56,577 bases of DNA from an uncultured bacterium (lineage in GTDB: Bacteria > Pseudomonadota > Alphaproteobacteria > SP197), in the NCBI GenBank assembly GCA_938014945.1, contig CALLQH010000080.1:1-56577 (forward strand), in the 5' to 3' direction. The translations under genes and the position numbers were made by a program. A model generated the notes under the pieces. That model had not been told where the DNA came from, did not search any database, and saw only the letters and a list, made by a program, of their open reading frames with translations. This document shows, in pieces, positions 18,000 to 26,727 of the stretch (the stretch's first letter is position 1; the number at the start of each line of letters is the position of its first letter).

Positions 18000-18187
18000 G
18001 GCCGGACCCTCGACAAGAAAATCATCGTCATCGCAAGCCTGCCTGCATCTGCTTCGAAGGGCTGCGCCGATGCACCCGGGCGCGCTGCACTGTAACACGG
18101 CATGACGAGGCGCCGGCACCATCGTACGGGTGCCCGGAACACGACATTTGAGTCTAGAGTAACGCCCGGACGGCAGGAGAGCGGGCG

Positions 18188-18880
18188 ATGATGCTGACAC
18201 CCACGGAGATGGAACGGCTGGTGATCTTCACTGCCGCGGAGATGGCGCGCAAGCGCCGGGCGCGGGGACTGAAGCTCAACCACCCGGAGGCCATGGCCCT
18301 GCTCTGCGACGAGATGCTGGAAGCCGCGCGCGACGGGCGCACGCTCGCCGAAGTGATCGCCATGGGTTCGACCATCCTGACGACCGACGACGTGCTGCCG
18401 GGCGTCACGCGCCTGCTGACCATGGTCTCGGTCGAGGGCATGTTCGAGGACGGCTCCAAGATGATCACGGTGTGGGAGCCGATCCGGCCGGGCAAGGAGA
18501 CGGTGGCGGTCTCGCGCCCCGGCGAGGTGCTGACGGGCGAAGGCGACATCGAACTCAATGCGCGCGGAGAGAAAAGCGTTCTGCGCGTCATCAACACCGG
18601 CGACCGGCCGGTGCATGTGGCAAGCCACCTGCATTTCTTCGAGGCCAATGCGGAGCTGGAATTCGACCGCGAGGCCGCCTTCGGCAAACGCCTCGATCTG
18701 CCCGCCGGTGCGACGGCGCGCTTCGATCCGGGTGAGAACCGGGAGGTGACGCTGACGGCGATCGCAGGCACCGGCGAGGTGCGCGGTCTCAACCGACTGA
18801 CCGAGGGCTCGATCCACGATCCGGCCGTGAAGGCAGCGGCGCTCGAGCGGGCGCGCGCCCGCGGCTTCCGGGGGGCCTGA
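18188..18880 (+). CDS. ureAB: Urease gamma-beta fusion subunit
   Basis: 230 aa combining UreA (about residues 1-100: LTPTEMERLVIFTAA, ARGLKLNHPEAMALL, VEGMFEDGSKMITV) with UreB (about 105-230: GDRPVHVASHLHFFEAN, FDREAAFGKRLDLPAG, RFDPGENREV). Normally separate in most proteobacteria, the two are fused as in Helicobacter UreA. The UreB part departs from the canonical sequence at its C terminus. CAGGAGAG precedes the ATG. UreC follows after 3 bp, so the two form an operon. No ureD, E, F or G gene, nor a urea or nickel transporter, is in the window. Confidence 0.92.
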   Translation: MMLTPTEMERLVIFTAAEMARKRRARGLKLNHPEAMALLCDEMLEAARDGRTLAEVIAMGSTILTTDDVLPGVTRLLTMVSVEGMFEDGSKMITVWEPIRPGKETVAVSRPGEVLTGEGDIELNARGEKSVLRVINTGDRPVHVASHLHFFEANAELEFDREAAFGKRLDLPAGATARFDPGENREVTLTAIAGTGEVRGLNRLTEGSIHDPAVKAAALERARARGFRGA

Positions 18881-18883
18881 GCC

Positions 18884-20593
18884 ATGGCGACCATGACGCG
18901 GGCGGCCTATGCCGCCATGTTCGGCCCGACCACGGGCGACCGCATCCGCCTCGGCGACACGGACCTGCTGGTGAAGATCGAGCACGACCACGCGACCTAC
19001 GGCGAGGAATGCGTCACGGGCGTGGGCAAGACCCTGCGCGACGGCGCGGGCATCGACGGTGCTGCGACGCTGGCGGGCGGCGCGCTGGAAATGGCGATCT
19101 GCAATGTCGTCATCATCGATCCCGTGCTGGGCGTGGTGAAGGCCGACATCGGCATCAACGGCGGACGGATCGCGGCCATCGGCAAGGCGGGCAATCCGGC
19201 GATCATGGCGGGCGTCACCCCTGGCATGACCATCGGCCCCGGCACCAAGCACATGAACGCGCAGGGGCTGATCGCCACACCCGGCGGCACGGACGTGCAC
19301 GCCCACTACGCCCAGCCCGCCGAGGTCTGGCACGCCCTCTCCTCGGGCCTCACCACCATGATCGGCGGAGGTTATCCCGGTTGCTGGTCGATCGATTCCG
19401 GCGGCGACTGGGCCAACGCCAAGATGCTGAAGTCGCTGGAAGAATTTCCGATGAACTTCGGCCTGTTCAGCCGGGGCGGCGCGCACGATCCCGCAACCAT
19501 CCGCGAGCAGATCGGTTCGGGCGTGATCGGCGTGAAGATCCACGAGGATCTGGGCGCCATGCCCGCCTCGATCGACACCTGCCTGTCGGTCGCCGACGAG
19601 ATGGACTTCCAGGTCCAGCTCCACACCGACACGATGAACGAGTCCGGTTTCTACGAAAGCACCATGGCGGCCATCGCCGGGCGCACCATCCACATGTACC
19701 ACACGGAGGGTGCGGGCGGCGGCCACGCCCCCGACATCATCCGTTGCAACGGCGCGGCGCACTGCCTGCCCAGCTCGACGAATCCGACCAACCCGTTCAC
19801 GGCCAACGCGTTTGATGAGCACATGGACATGATGATGATGTGCCACACGCTGAGCGCCGACGTGCCCGAGGACGTCGCCTTCGCCGAAAGCCGCCTGAGG
19901 CCCCAGACCATGGCCGCCGAGGACGTGCTGCATGATCTGGGCGCCATCTCCATGTTCGGGGCCGACGCCGAAGGCATGGGCCGGGTCATGGACGTCGTCA
20001 CCTCCACCTGGCGTCTGGCGCACAAGATGAAGGGCGAGCGCGGTGCGCTGGCCGGCGAACCCTATGCCGATGCCGACAACGCGCGGGTGCTGCGTTATCT
20101 CGCCAAGTACACCATCAACCCGGCGATCACCTTCGGCATCGCCGAGCACATCGGCAGCCTGGAACCCGGCAAGATGGCCGACATCGTGCTCTGGAACCCG
20201 GCCTTCTTCGGCGTCAAGCCAACGCAGGTCATCAAGGGCGGTGTCGAGGTGTGGGGCCCCATCGGCGATGCCGCCGGGTCGCTTTCGCTGGTCGAGCCGC
20301 GCATCTACCGCAAGCAGTGGCCGGCCTGCGGCAGCGCGCCCGACACCCTCTCGGCGATCTTCGTCCATCCGCTGGCCATCGAGAACGACATGGCCGGGCG
20401 CTGGAATGTCTCCAAGCCGCTGGTGCCGCTGAAGGGCACGCGCAAGCTCTCCAAACACGACATGGTGCGGAACGACGCCCTGCCCGACATCCGCGTCGAT
20501 CCCCAGACCTTCGAGGTCTTCGTCGATGGGGAACTGGCGACAAGCGAAGCCGTGCGCGAGGTGAGACTGGCGCGTCGCTACTTCCTGCGCTGA
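18884..20593 (+). CDS. ureC: Urease alpha (catalytic) subunit, divergent
   Basis: 569 aa, normal UreC length. Residues matching the nickel-site and catalytic set are present: His139 and His141 (GGTDVHAHY), Lys218 for carbamylation and His220 (VKIHED), His247 (LHTD), His273 (YHTEGAGGGHA), flap Cys320-His321 (MMCHTL), Arg337 and Asp361. The segment after the first His pair (GGGYPGCWSIDSGGDW, about 161-176) is unlike the canonical GTGPAAGTHATTCTPG loop that lines the substrate pocket. The enzyme should hydrolyse urea to ammonia and carbamate if nickel is inserted, but no accessory genes adjoin it. The altered loop leaves a different amide substrate possible. Confidence 0.9.
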   Translation: MATMTRAAYAAMFGPTTGDRIRLGDTDLLVKIEHDHATYGEECVTGVGKTLRDGAGIDGAATLAGGALEMAICNVVIIDPVLGVVKADIGINGGRIAAIGKAGNPAIMAGVTPGMTIGPGTKHMNAQGLIATPGGTDVHAHYAQPAEVWHALSSGLTTMIGGGYPGCWSIDSGGDWANAKMLKSLEEFPMNFGLFSRGGAHDPATIREQIGSGVIGVKIHEDLGAMPASIDTCLSVADEMDFQVQLHTDTMNESGFYESTMAAIAGRTIHMYHTEGAGGGHAPDIIRCNGAAHCLPSSTNPTNPFTANAFDEHMDMMMMCHTLSADVPEDVAFAESRLRPQTMAAEDVLHDLGAISMFGADAEGMGRVMDVVTSTWRLAHKMKGERGALAGEPYADADNARVLRYLAKYTINPAITFGIAEHIGSLEPGKMADIVLWNPAFFGVKPTQVIKGGVEVWGPIGDAAGSLSLVEPRIYRKQWPACGSAPDTLSAIFVHPLAIENDMAGRWNVSKPLVPLKGTRKLSKHDMVRNDALPDIRVDPQTFEVFVDGELATSEAVREVRLARRYFLR

Positions 20594-20597
20594 GGCC

Positions 20598-21863
20598 TCA
20601 GCCGACGTAGACGGCAGCCGATCCCTGCGCGGTGCGGCGCCCGCTCTCGACGTCATCGGCAACGGCAAGCATGTCGGCGAGCAGAGCGTCGACGATGCCG
20701 GCGTGGCGCGGCGTGATGAGAAGCAACAGGCCCGGCGGGCGCTGCAGACGGCCGGTCAGCCAGCCCTTCTCATCCAGGCCTTCGGCGACCGCCACCATGT
20801 CGAGGCTCTGGGAGACGATGCAGATGTTGGCGCCCTCGGGCCTGCCCAGCACGGCCAGCCGGCCGTCCGCGGTCAGTCCATCGGCGATGGCCCGCTTGGT
20901 CGCCAGGATCGAGGCGACCCGCTCGCGGTAGCCGGCGCGGCCGAGGTAACGCATCACCGCCCACGACGATGCAATGGCGCCGCCGTTACGCGAGCCGCCG
21001 AAGTTCAGCGTGCTGTAGGTGCCTGACGGCCAGGCATCGCTCTGGAACCGCTGAAAGGTCTCGTTGGCACGATCGCGCAGGAGCAGCAGCGAGGCGCCGC
21101 GGCCGCTGTAGCCGAACTTGTGAAGGTCCGCCGAGATCGAAGACACCCCGGCGACGCGGAAATCGAACGCCGGCACAAGCTCGCCCAGGTCCGCAAGGAA
21201 GGGCAGCAGGAAACCGCCGATGCAGCCGTCGATATGCATCCACAGGCCGTGGGCCTGCGCCAGGGCAGCAATGTCGGCGATGGGATCGACGATGCCGTAG
21301 GGATAGGGCGGCGCCGAGCCGACCAGCATCACCGTGTTCTCGCCGATGGCCGCCTCCATGGCGGCGACATCCGCCCGCCAGTCCGGGCTGCTCTGCATGC
21401 GCACAACACCCATGCCGACAACCTGCGCGGCCTTCTCGAAGGCGGGATGGGCGGTCTCGGGCAGGATGATTTCCGGGCGCGACGCACCGGGACGGTGAAC
21501 CCTGCCCCAGTCACGCGCCGTGCGCACCGCCATCAGGATGCTCTCGGTGCCGCCCGTGGTGATGCCGCCAGCCGCACCCGCAGGCGCTTCCAGCATGTCG
21601 AGCGCCATGGCCACGACCTCGGCCTCGTAACGCAGCAGGCTGGGAAAAAGCGCCGCACCGTAGATCGCATTGTCGTCGATGTGACGGGCATAGGCCTGGT
21701 GCATGACGGCGACCACGTCATCGCCCGCCCAATACGATGCCTTGAGATTCCGGGGATCGTCCCAGCGTTGATCGCCTGCAGCGATGGTCTCCATCTCGGC
21801 AAACAGGTCATCGGCGCTCAGGCCCTGTTCGGCAAAGGCCCGGTTGCTTCCCTCATGCGCCAT
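20598..21863 (-). CDS. PLP-dependent lyase, sphingosine-1-phosphate-lyase-like
   Basis: 421 aa fold-type I PLP enzyme of the group II decarboxylase superfamily. GGITTGGTESILMA binds the cofactor phosphate, MHIDGCIGGFLLPF holds the PLP-pyridine Asp, and SISADLHKFGYSGRGAS carries the Schiff-base Lys. The run ADLHKFGY, DFRVAGVSSIS and the AYARHIDDNAIYGAALFPSLLRYEAEV-like N terminus match eukaryotic sphingosine-1-phosphate lyase more closely than glutamate or tyrosine decarboxylases. It may cleave a phosphorylated or long-chain amino alcohol. It converges on ureC with a 4-bp gap. No membrane anchor is visible, unlike the eukaryotic enzyme. Confidence 0.83.
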   Translation of the reverse strand: MAHEGSNRAFAEQGLSADDLFAEMETIAAGDQRWDDPRNLKASYWAGDDVVAVMHQAYARHIDDNAIYGAALFPSLLRYEAEVVAMALDMLEAPAGAAGGITTGGTESILMAVRTARDWGRVHRPGASRPEIILPETAHPAFEKAAQVVGMGVVRMQSSPDWRADVAAMEAAIGENTVMLVGSAPPYPYGIVDPIADIAALAQAHGLWMHIDGCIGGFLLPFLADLGELVPAFDFRVAGVSSISADLHKFGYSGRGASLLLLRDRANETFQRFQSDAWPSGTYSTLNFGGSRNGGAIASSWAVMRYLGRAGYRERVASILATKRAIADGLTADGRLAVLGRPEGANICIVSQSLDMVAVAEGLDEKGWLTGRLQRPPGLLLLITPRHAGIVDALLADMLAVADDVESGRRTAQGSAAVYVG

Positions 21864-22016
21864 GGATGCGCTCCCCCCAACGGTGTTTGCGCCAGCCCGG
21901 ATTCAGGCGGTTGGCTCAGGTGCTTGCCACGCAGCCTATCGCGATGACGCCTCCGCTGCGAAGGGCTAGCCTTCCCCTTCCGGCAGGGGTGCCGGTGCTC
22001 AAGAGGGGAGGACGAT

Positions 22017-22769
22017 ATGGCCGAATTCGAAGGCAAGGTGGCGCTCATCACGGGCGCGGGGCGCGGCATGGGGCTGGTGGACGCGCTGCTGATGGCAGAG
22101 CGTGGCGCATCCATCGTGATCCAGGAGATCGAAGCCGATCTTGCCGCCGAGGCGACCGAGAAGGTGCGCGCAACCGGCGCGGAGGTCTTCACCATCGTCA
22201 GCGACGTCGCCGACGTCGCCACGACCCAGGCGAAGATCCGCGAGGCCGAGGCCCACTTCGGACGCATCGACATTCTGGTCAACAACGCCGGCATCGGGCT
22301 GGGCGGCGACCTGCAGGACGTGACCGAGGCCGACTTCGACCTTTCCACCGCGGTCCATGTGAAGGGCAGCTTCTTTGCCACCCAGGCGGTGGTCCCGGGC
22401 ATGAAAGCGCGGCGCAGCGGCGCCATCGTCAACATCTCCTCGATCTGGGGCATGACGGGTTATCACAGCGCCTCGATCTACTGCGGCGCCAAGGCCGCCC
22501 TGCTGGGCCTCACCAAGGCATGGGCCAAGGAACTCGCCCCCTGGAACATCCGCGTCAATGCGGTCGCGCCGGGCTGCGTGCTGACCGAGATGACCATTCA
22601 CAAAGGCAAGGAATACATCGACGAGCGCGCCAAGCTCATCCCTCTCGGCCGCTGGGCGCAGCCCGAGGAGATGTGCGAGGCGGTGGTCTATCTCGCCTCC
22701 GAACGGGCGAGTTTCGTCACCGGCCAGTGCATCAGCCCCAACGGCGGCGACACCATCGTCGGCATCTGA
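22017..22769 (+). CDS. Short-chain dehydrogenase/reductase
   Basis: 250 aa classical SDR. TGAGRGMG cofactor motif, NNAGIGLGG, active Ser in NISSIWG, and YCGAK as the YxxxK pair. The C terminus FVTGQCISPNGGDTIVG is of the FabG/glucose-dehydrogenase type. GAGGACGAT precedes the ATG. It stands between the PLP lyase (divergent, 153 bp) and the CphA-like gene (convergent, 5 bp). A role as a ketoreductase is likely; substrate unknown. Confidence 0.88.
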   Translation: MAEFEGKVALITGAGRGMGLVDALLMAERGASIVIQEIEADLAAEATEKVRATGAEVFTIVSDVADVATTQAKIREAEAHFGRIDILVNNAGIGLGGDLQDVTEADFDLSTAVHVKGSFFATQAVVPGMKARRSGAIVNISSIWGMTGYHSASIYCGAKAALLGLTKAWAKELAPWNIRVNAVAPGCVLTEMTIHKGKEYIDERAKLIPLGRWAQPEEMCEAVVYLASERASFVTGQCISPNGGDTIVGI

Positions 22770-22774
22770 ACCGC

Positions 22775-24643
22775 TCAGTTCGCCGCGGTGAGACCAAGGG
22801 CGCCGATCACCGCCGAGGCCGTCGCCTCGGGTGCATCGCCGACCCGGAAGCTGCGCCCGCCAGCAGCGGCGATGACGAACGCGAGTTCGCCCCCGGTCGC
22901 CGCGGCGCTGTCGGCGAAGACCACGGTATCGCAGGCCTGCCACGGCAGGCCGCGGCGCTGCAGGTGTCCGGCATCGCAGAGCAGCACGCCGGCCTCGGCG
23001 ACAGGCTGGGCCAGCACCATGCCGGCGGCACGCACCACATCCTCCACGCCGCGCTGCTGGACCGCCGAGCCGATACCCAGATCACGCCCATCGAACCACG
23101 CGGCGCAGCGGCCCGTGCGGGCGAAACCCTGCACCAGGGCGGCGACCGTTGCCGGGCCCTGCCCGTCCGCCGAACCCACGACCACCACCAACGGCATCGT
23201 CCCGGTCTCGCCGGGGGCAAAGAGCTGGCCCAGCACACCGTCGATCACCTTGGGGAAGACATCGGGAAAGCTGCCGTAGGCCAGCCCCGGGTTCATGTTG
23301 ACCTCGACGATGGCGCAGGGCTGATCGAGGTAGGAGACGGTGATGTCCGGGATCAGCAGGTCGACCCCGGCGATGTCGAGGCCCAGCCCCAGGGCGGCGG
23401 CCTCCGCGAGCCTCTGGTTGTCGGGATGGACGACATCATCGACCGCGACGATCGAACCGCCGAGCTTCATGTTGGCCGTGGTGCGCAACAGCACCGTGCG
23501 GCCCTCAGCGGGCACGCTATGCAGGGCGAGCCCCTCGCGCGCCAGAAGCCGTTCCATGGCTTCGTCCGGCGTGATGGTCACGAGGTCGGCCTGACCGGGA
23601 AGACCACGGCGCGGGTTGGCGTTTTCCACAGCGATCAGCTCGGCAATCGTGCTGCGGCCATCGCCCGCCACCGCGGCACGACGACGCATGGTCGCCGCGA
23701 CCATCCTGCCGCCGCAGACCAGCAGGCGGTGGTCCTCGCCCGGAACCATCTCCTCCACGACAACGACGGGCGCATGACGACGCGCCAGGGCGAAGGCGGC
23801 ATCCAGCTCCGCCTCGTCACGCACATCGGCGGTGATCCCGGAACCACCGGTGCCGCGCTCGGGTTTCACCACCACCGGGAAGCCGATCTGGCGCGCGGCC
23901 GCACGGGCATCCTCCGCGCCAGCGGCGGTAACCTGGCGCGGCACCGGCAGCCCGAGCCGAGCGAGAAGATGCACCGTCTGGCTCTTGCTCCCGGTCACCG
24001 CGCCGGCCACCGCCGAACTGCGGTCCGTGATGGTGCCCATGACCTGGCGCTGGAAGCGGCCGTGGCCGAAGCGCACGTGGTTGACGAAGCGCGCGCCCTG
24101 ATGGAGCCGCTGCACCGGGATGCCGCGTTCGCGCGCGGCCTGGACCATCACGGAGACGGCATGGTCGCGCGCCTCTGCCCTGGCCCGTGCGACAAAGGCG
24201 TCAAGCGCCTCGGGCAGGCGCGCGGTCCCCGCTACGGCATGAGCGACCATCATCAGGGCCGCACGGAACGCCAGGGCGCCGATGGATGCCTGTTCGATCT
24301 CGCAGGCGATGACGCAGTGGCCCTCGTGATCGGCCTTCTCGACCTGGGCCCTGCTCACCGGGTCGCCGAAGATGCGCTGCAGCTCCACGGCCACGGCGGC
24401 CACCACCGTGGCGGACGACACCGGGCCGGTCTCGTCCGCCAGGGCGGCCAGCAGAGGACCGGGCGGGTCGTTGCGGCGCAGGCGCAAGGCGTCGAGGGAC
24501 TGCAGCAGACGCGCCCGCCGCGCCGTGCCGACCGCCCGGACGGGGAGAACGAGGCGCACCCGCAGTGCGGGACAGGGCAAGGCCGGATTGGGGCCATCGA
24601 AAAACTCGGTCCGGACGATTTCCCAGCTTCGAGACGCCGCCAT
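22775..24643 (-). CDS. Cyanophycin-synthetase-like ATP-grasp protein (CphA2-like), shortened Mur-ligase region
   Basis: 622 aa; standard CphA1 is near 870-900. The central ATP-grasp domain is well kept: FPVVVKPERGTGGSGIT, VVEEMVPGEDHRLLVCGG, GDGRSTIAELI, ANMKLGGSIVAVDDVVHPDN and AIVEVNMNPGL. In the final third, the Mur-ligase part is present only in outline. Where CphA1 has GTNGKTT, this protein has GSADGQGPAT, so its P-loop is lost, and it stops after the segment equal to GFDRCDVGVVTN (WQACDTVVFADS). Loss of the second ATP site is the hallmark of CphA2, which polymerises beta-Asp-Arg dipeptides. It follows a truncated redoxin gene by 6 bp. Activity uncertain. Confidence 0.8.
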   Translation of the reverse strand: MAASRSWEIVRTEFFDGPNPALPCPALRVRLVLPVRAVGTARRARLLQSLDALRLRRNDPPGPLLAALADETGPVSSATVVAAVAVELQRIFGDPVSRAQVEKADHEGHCVIACEIEQASIGALAFRAALMMVAHAVAGTARLPEALDAFVARARAEARDHAVSVMVQAARERGIPVQRLHQGARFVNHVRFGHGRFQRQVMGTITDRSSAVAGAVTGSKSQTVHLLARLGLPVPRQVTAAGAEDARAAARQIGFPVVVKPERGTGGSGITADVRDEAELDAAFALARRHAPVVVVEEMVPGEDHRLLVCGGRMVAATMRRRAAVAGDGRSTIAELIAVENANPRRGLPGQADLVTITPDEAMERLLAREGLALHSVPAEGRTVLLRTTANMKLGGSIVAVDDVVHPDNQRLAEAAALGLGLDIAGVDLLIPDITVSYLDQPCAIVEVNMNPGLAYGSFPDVFPKVIDGVLGQLFAPGETGTMPLVVVVGSADGQGPATVAALVQGFARTGRCAAWFDGRDLGIGSAVQQRGVEDVVRAAGMVLAQPVAEAGVLLCDAGHLQRRGLPWQACDTVVFADSAAATGGELAFVIAAAGGRSFRVGDAPEATASAVIGALGLTAAN

Positions 24644-24649
24644 GGCCGG

Positions 24650-24967
24650 CTATCGGTTGAGGCCGGACACGAGGCCTGCCGTCAGCGAACCGGGGCCGTC
24701 CTGGACGCCGCCCGCCATGACCTGGACGTTGACGGCGATCTCCGCGCCGCTGGGAGCATGGTCGATCTCGAAGCCGACCTGCGCGCCGTCGCGCGGGCAG
24801 AAGAAGCCGCGGTAGAAGACGAGAATCAGCGGATAGCCATCGGCAAAGTCCATCATCTCGTCATAGGGCGTGGCCGCGGTGAGGTCCGACAGCCGAGTCT
24901 CCCGGCCGCGATGATCGGGCAGGCAAAGGTCGGGAAAGGGCTCCCCCGCCCGGGGAATGGCTGGCAT
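24650..24967 (-). CDS. Truncated redoxin (AhpC/TSA-like) protein
   Basis: 105 aa. The first 65 residues match the front of a peroxiredoxin-like redoxin: FPDLCLPDHRGRETRLSDL, then YPLILVFYRGFFCPRDGAQ with the peroxidatic-type Cys. After this, where the rest of the thioredoxin fold (about 80-100 residues) should continue, there is a short unrelated tail (VGFEIDHAPSGAEIAV and onwards) and a stop. I checked the other two frames of this strand and found no continuation, so it looks like a deletion rather than a simple frameshift. The ATG at 24967 fits the family start. It lies upstream of the CphA-like gene in the same direction and may be co-transcribed. Confidence 0.6.
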   Translation of the reverse strand: MPAIPRAGEPFPDLCLPDHRGRETRLSDLTAATPYDEMMDFADGYPLILVFYRGFFCPRDGAQVGFEIDHAPSGAEIAVNVQVMAGGVQDGPGSLTAGLVSGLNR

Positions 24968-25095
24968 GGCGGTGCTCTCCCTCGTTATGGCCCGTTCTTG
25001 CATGGCGCAGACGCCGCCCTGTCGCATGCGGTATCATCGGCATGTCGGAAAAGGGATACGCCGCGCTCTTCTTCACGTCGAGAGCCATCGCCATG

Positions 25096-26325
25096 TTCAA
25101 AGCCGTCGCCTCGGTCTGGGCCCTGCTTCTGGGAGTCGCGCTGTTCATGATGGGCAGCGGCCTCCAGGGATCGCTGCTGGGCGTGCGCGCGGGGACCGAA
25201 GAGTTTTCCACGGTGGTGACCGGCGTGGTGATGTCGGCCTATTTCGCGGGCTTCCTGATCGGTTCGATGATCGTGCCGCGTCTGGTGGCGCGCGTCGGCC
25301 ACATCCGCGTCTTCGGCGCGCTTGCCTCCCTCGCCTCCGTGGCCGTGCTGATGCATGCCGTGTTCGTCGATCCGGTGACCTGGATCGCCCTGCGGCTGCT
25401 GACCGGGTTCTGCTACTTCGGCCTTTTCGTGGTTGCCGAAAGCTGGCTCAACGAACGCTCGACCAACGCCACCCGCGGCCAGCTCCTGTCGGTCTACGTC
25501 ATCGTGATGACCGGCTGCATGGCGCTGGGGCCGTTGCTGCTCAACATCGGCAACCCGGACGGCTTCGACCTCTTCATCGCCGCATCGGTGATGGTCTCGC
25601 TGGCGCTCGTTCCGCTGTCCCTGACGGCCTATCCCGCGCCCGCCTTCCATGAACTGGAGAAGCTGAAGCTCACCCAGCTTTACCGCATCTCTCCCCTGGG
25701 CGTGATCGGCTGCGTGACCAACGGTGCAACCTCCGGCGCACTGATCTGGCTCGCCTCGGTCTATGCCCAGAAGGTCGGCATGCCGATCGCCAGCGTCTCG
25801 CTGTTCGCCTTTGCCTCGATCGTGGGCGGCATGGTGCTTCAGTGGCCGCTCGGCCATCTCAGCGATATCTTCGACCGCCGCCAGGTGATCACCGGAACGG
25901 CGCTGACCGGGGCTGTGCTGGCCATCTTCGCCGCGCTCTACGGCGGCAGCAATCCGCTGATTCTGATGCTGGCCGTGGGCACGGTCGGCGGCATGGCAAT
26001 TCCGCTCTACACGCTGTCGGTTGCCCACACCAACGACCACCTGGAACCGCGCCAGATGGTCGCCGCCAGCAGTGGCCTGCTCTTTGCCAACGGTCTGGGC
26101 GGCATCGCCGGGCCCGCCCTGGCGGGCGGCACGATGGCGATCCTGGGGCCGTCCGGATACTTCTGGTTTCCCGGCGCGGCGATGGGCGTGCTGGGCCTGT
26201 TTGCCCTGTGGCGCATGACGCAGCGGCCTGCGCTGCCCAACGACGAACAGTTGCCCTATGTCGCCGTGCCGCGGACATCCAGCAGCGGCGCCGCCCTGGC
26301 CCTGGGCGACCAGGCAGAGGCCTAG
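25096..26325 (+). CDS. MFS transporter (YcaD-like)
   Basis: About 409 aa with 12 predicted hydrophobic segments. The N terminus VWALLLGVALFMMGSGLQGSLLGVRA and the ESWLNERSTNATRGQLLS loop between early helices match the YcaD/UMF2 subgroup of the major facilitator superfamily. An inner-membrane transporter of unknown substrate. The ATG at 25096 best matches family starts; an ATG at 25042 is also open but adds an unconserved 18-residue leader, and neither has a strong ribosome site. It is divergent from the redoxin/CphA-like pair. Confidence 0.88.
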   Translation, partial: FKAVASVWALLLGVALFMMGSGLQGSLLGVRAGTEEFSTVVTGVVMSAYFAGFLIGSMIVPRLVARVGHIRVFGALASLASVAVLMHAVFVDPVTWIALRLLTGFCYFGLFVVAESWLNERSTNATRGQLLSVYVIVMTGCMALGPLLLNIGNPDGFDLFIAASVMVSLALVPLSLTAYPAPAFHELEKLKLTQLYRISPLGVIGCVTNGATSGALIWLASVYAQKVGMPIASVSLFAFASIVGGMVLQWPLGHLSDIFDRRQVITGTALTGAVLAIFAALYGGSNPLILMLAVGTVGGMAIPLYTLSVAHTNDHLEPRQMVAASSGLLFANGLGGIAGPALAGGTMAILGPSGYFWFPGAAMGVLGLFALWRMTQRPALPNDEQLPYVAVPRTSSSGAALALGDQAEA

Positions 26326-26340
26326 CCCCGTGCGACCGGC

Positions 26341-26727
26341 TCAGTCGTCGTAGTCGATCTCGGCCCGCGCGATCTCGCAATAGGCCATTGCGCCACGCTT
26401 GTAGACGGCAAGCCGCTGTGCGGGCAGCAGTTCGGCGATGCAGTTGGGCGTGCCGTAATCATCCATCTCCCAGGATTCCACGGTGACCTTGAGGCGCGTA
26501 ATGTTGACGCGGACACATTCCATGGCCGGCACACGCATCTCGATGAGCGCCGTGTCATGCACGGTCACCCGAAGATCGGTGTTGAGCTGGTTGTCGATCA
26601 GGATCTGGCCACCCTTGCTGCTGACCGCCGGGCAGCCCTCATCGATGAGGCCCACCTGGATGAGCGCGAAATACGCTCCCCAAATGAGCCCGGCAGCGAT
26701 CACCGCCAGAACGAAGAAAAACTTCAT
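26341..26727 (-). CDS. Small membrane-anchored or secreted protein with four cysteines
   Basis: 128 aa. One hydrophobic helix at residues 3-26 (FFFVLAVIAAGLIWGAYFALI) acts as an uncleaved anchor or signal. The remaining 100 residues look like a small beta-rich domain with four Cys (EGCP, MECV, PNCI, AYCE), enough for two disulfides if exported. I recognise no family. It converges on the MFS gene with a 15-bp gap, and its start faces a 350-bp region upstream of the second acyl-CoA operon. Confidence 0.65.
   Translation of the reverse strand: MKFFFVLAVIAAGLIWGAYFALIQVGLIDEGCPAVSSKGGQILIDNQLNTDLRVTVHDTALIEMRVPAMECVRVNITRLKVTVESWEMDDYGTPNCIAELLPAQRLAVYKRGAMAYCEIARAEIDYDD

Noticed and set aside
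17996..20668. A long open frame (890 codons) on the minus strand opposite the urease genes
   Set aside because: It is a shadow of ureAB and ureC in GC-rich DNA. Its translation is His/Arg/Gly-rich with no domain, while the plus strand matches urease throughout.
21866..25150. An open frame of over 1,000 codons on the plus strand
   Set aside because: It crosses an SDR, the CphA-like gene and the redoxin in a different frame or strand; its composition is Arg/His/Gly-rich low-complexity. The real genes match known families.
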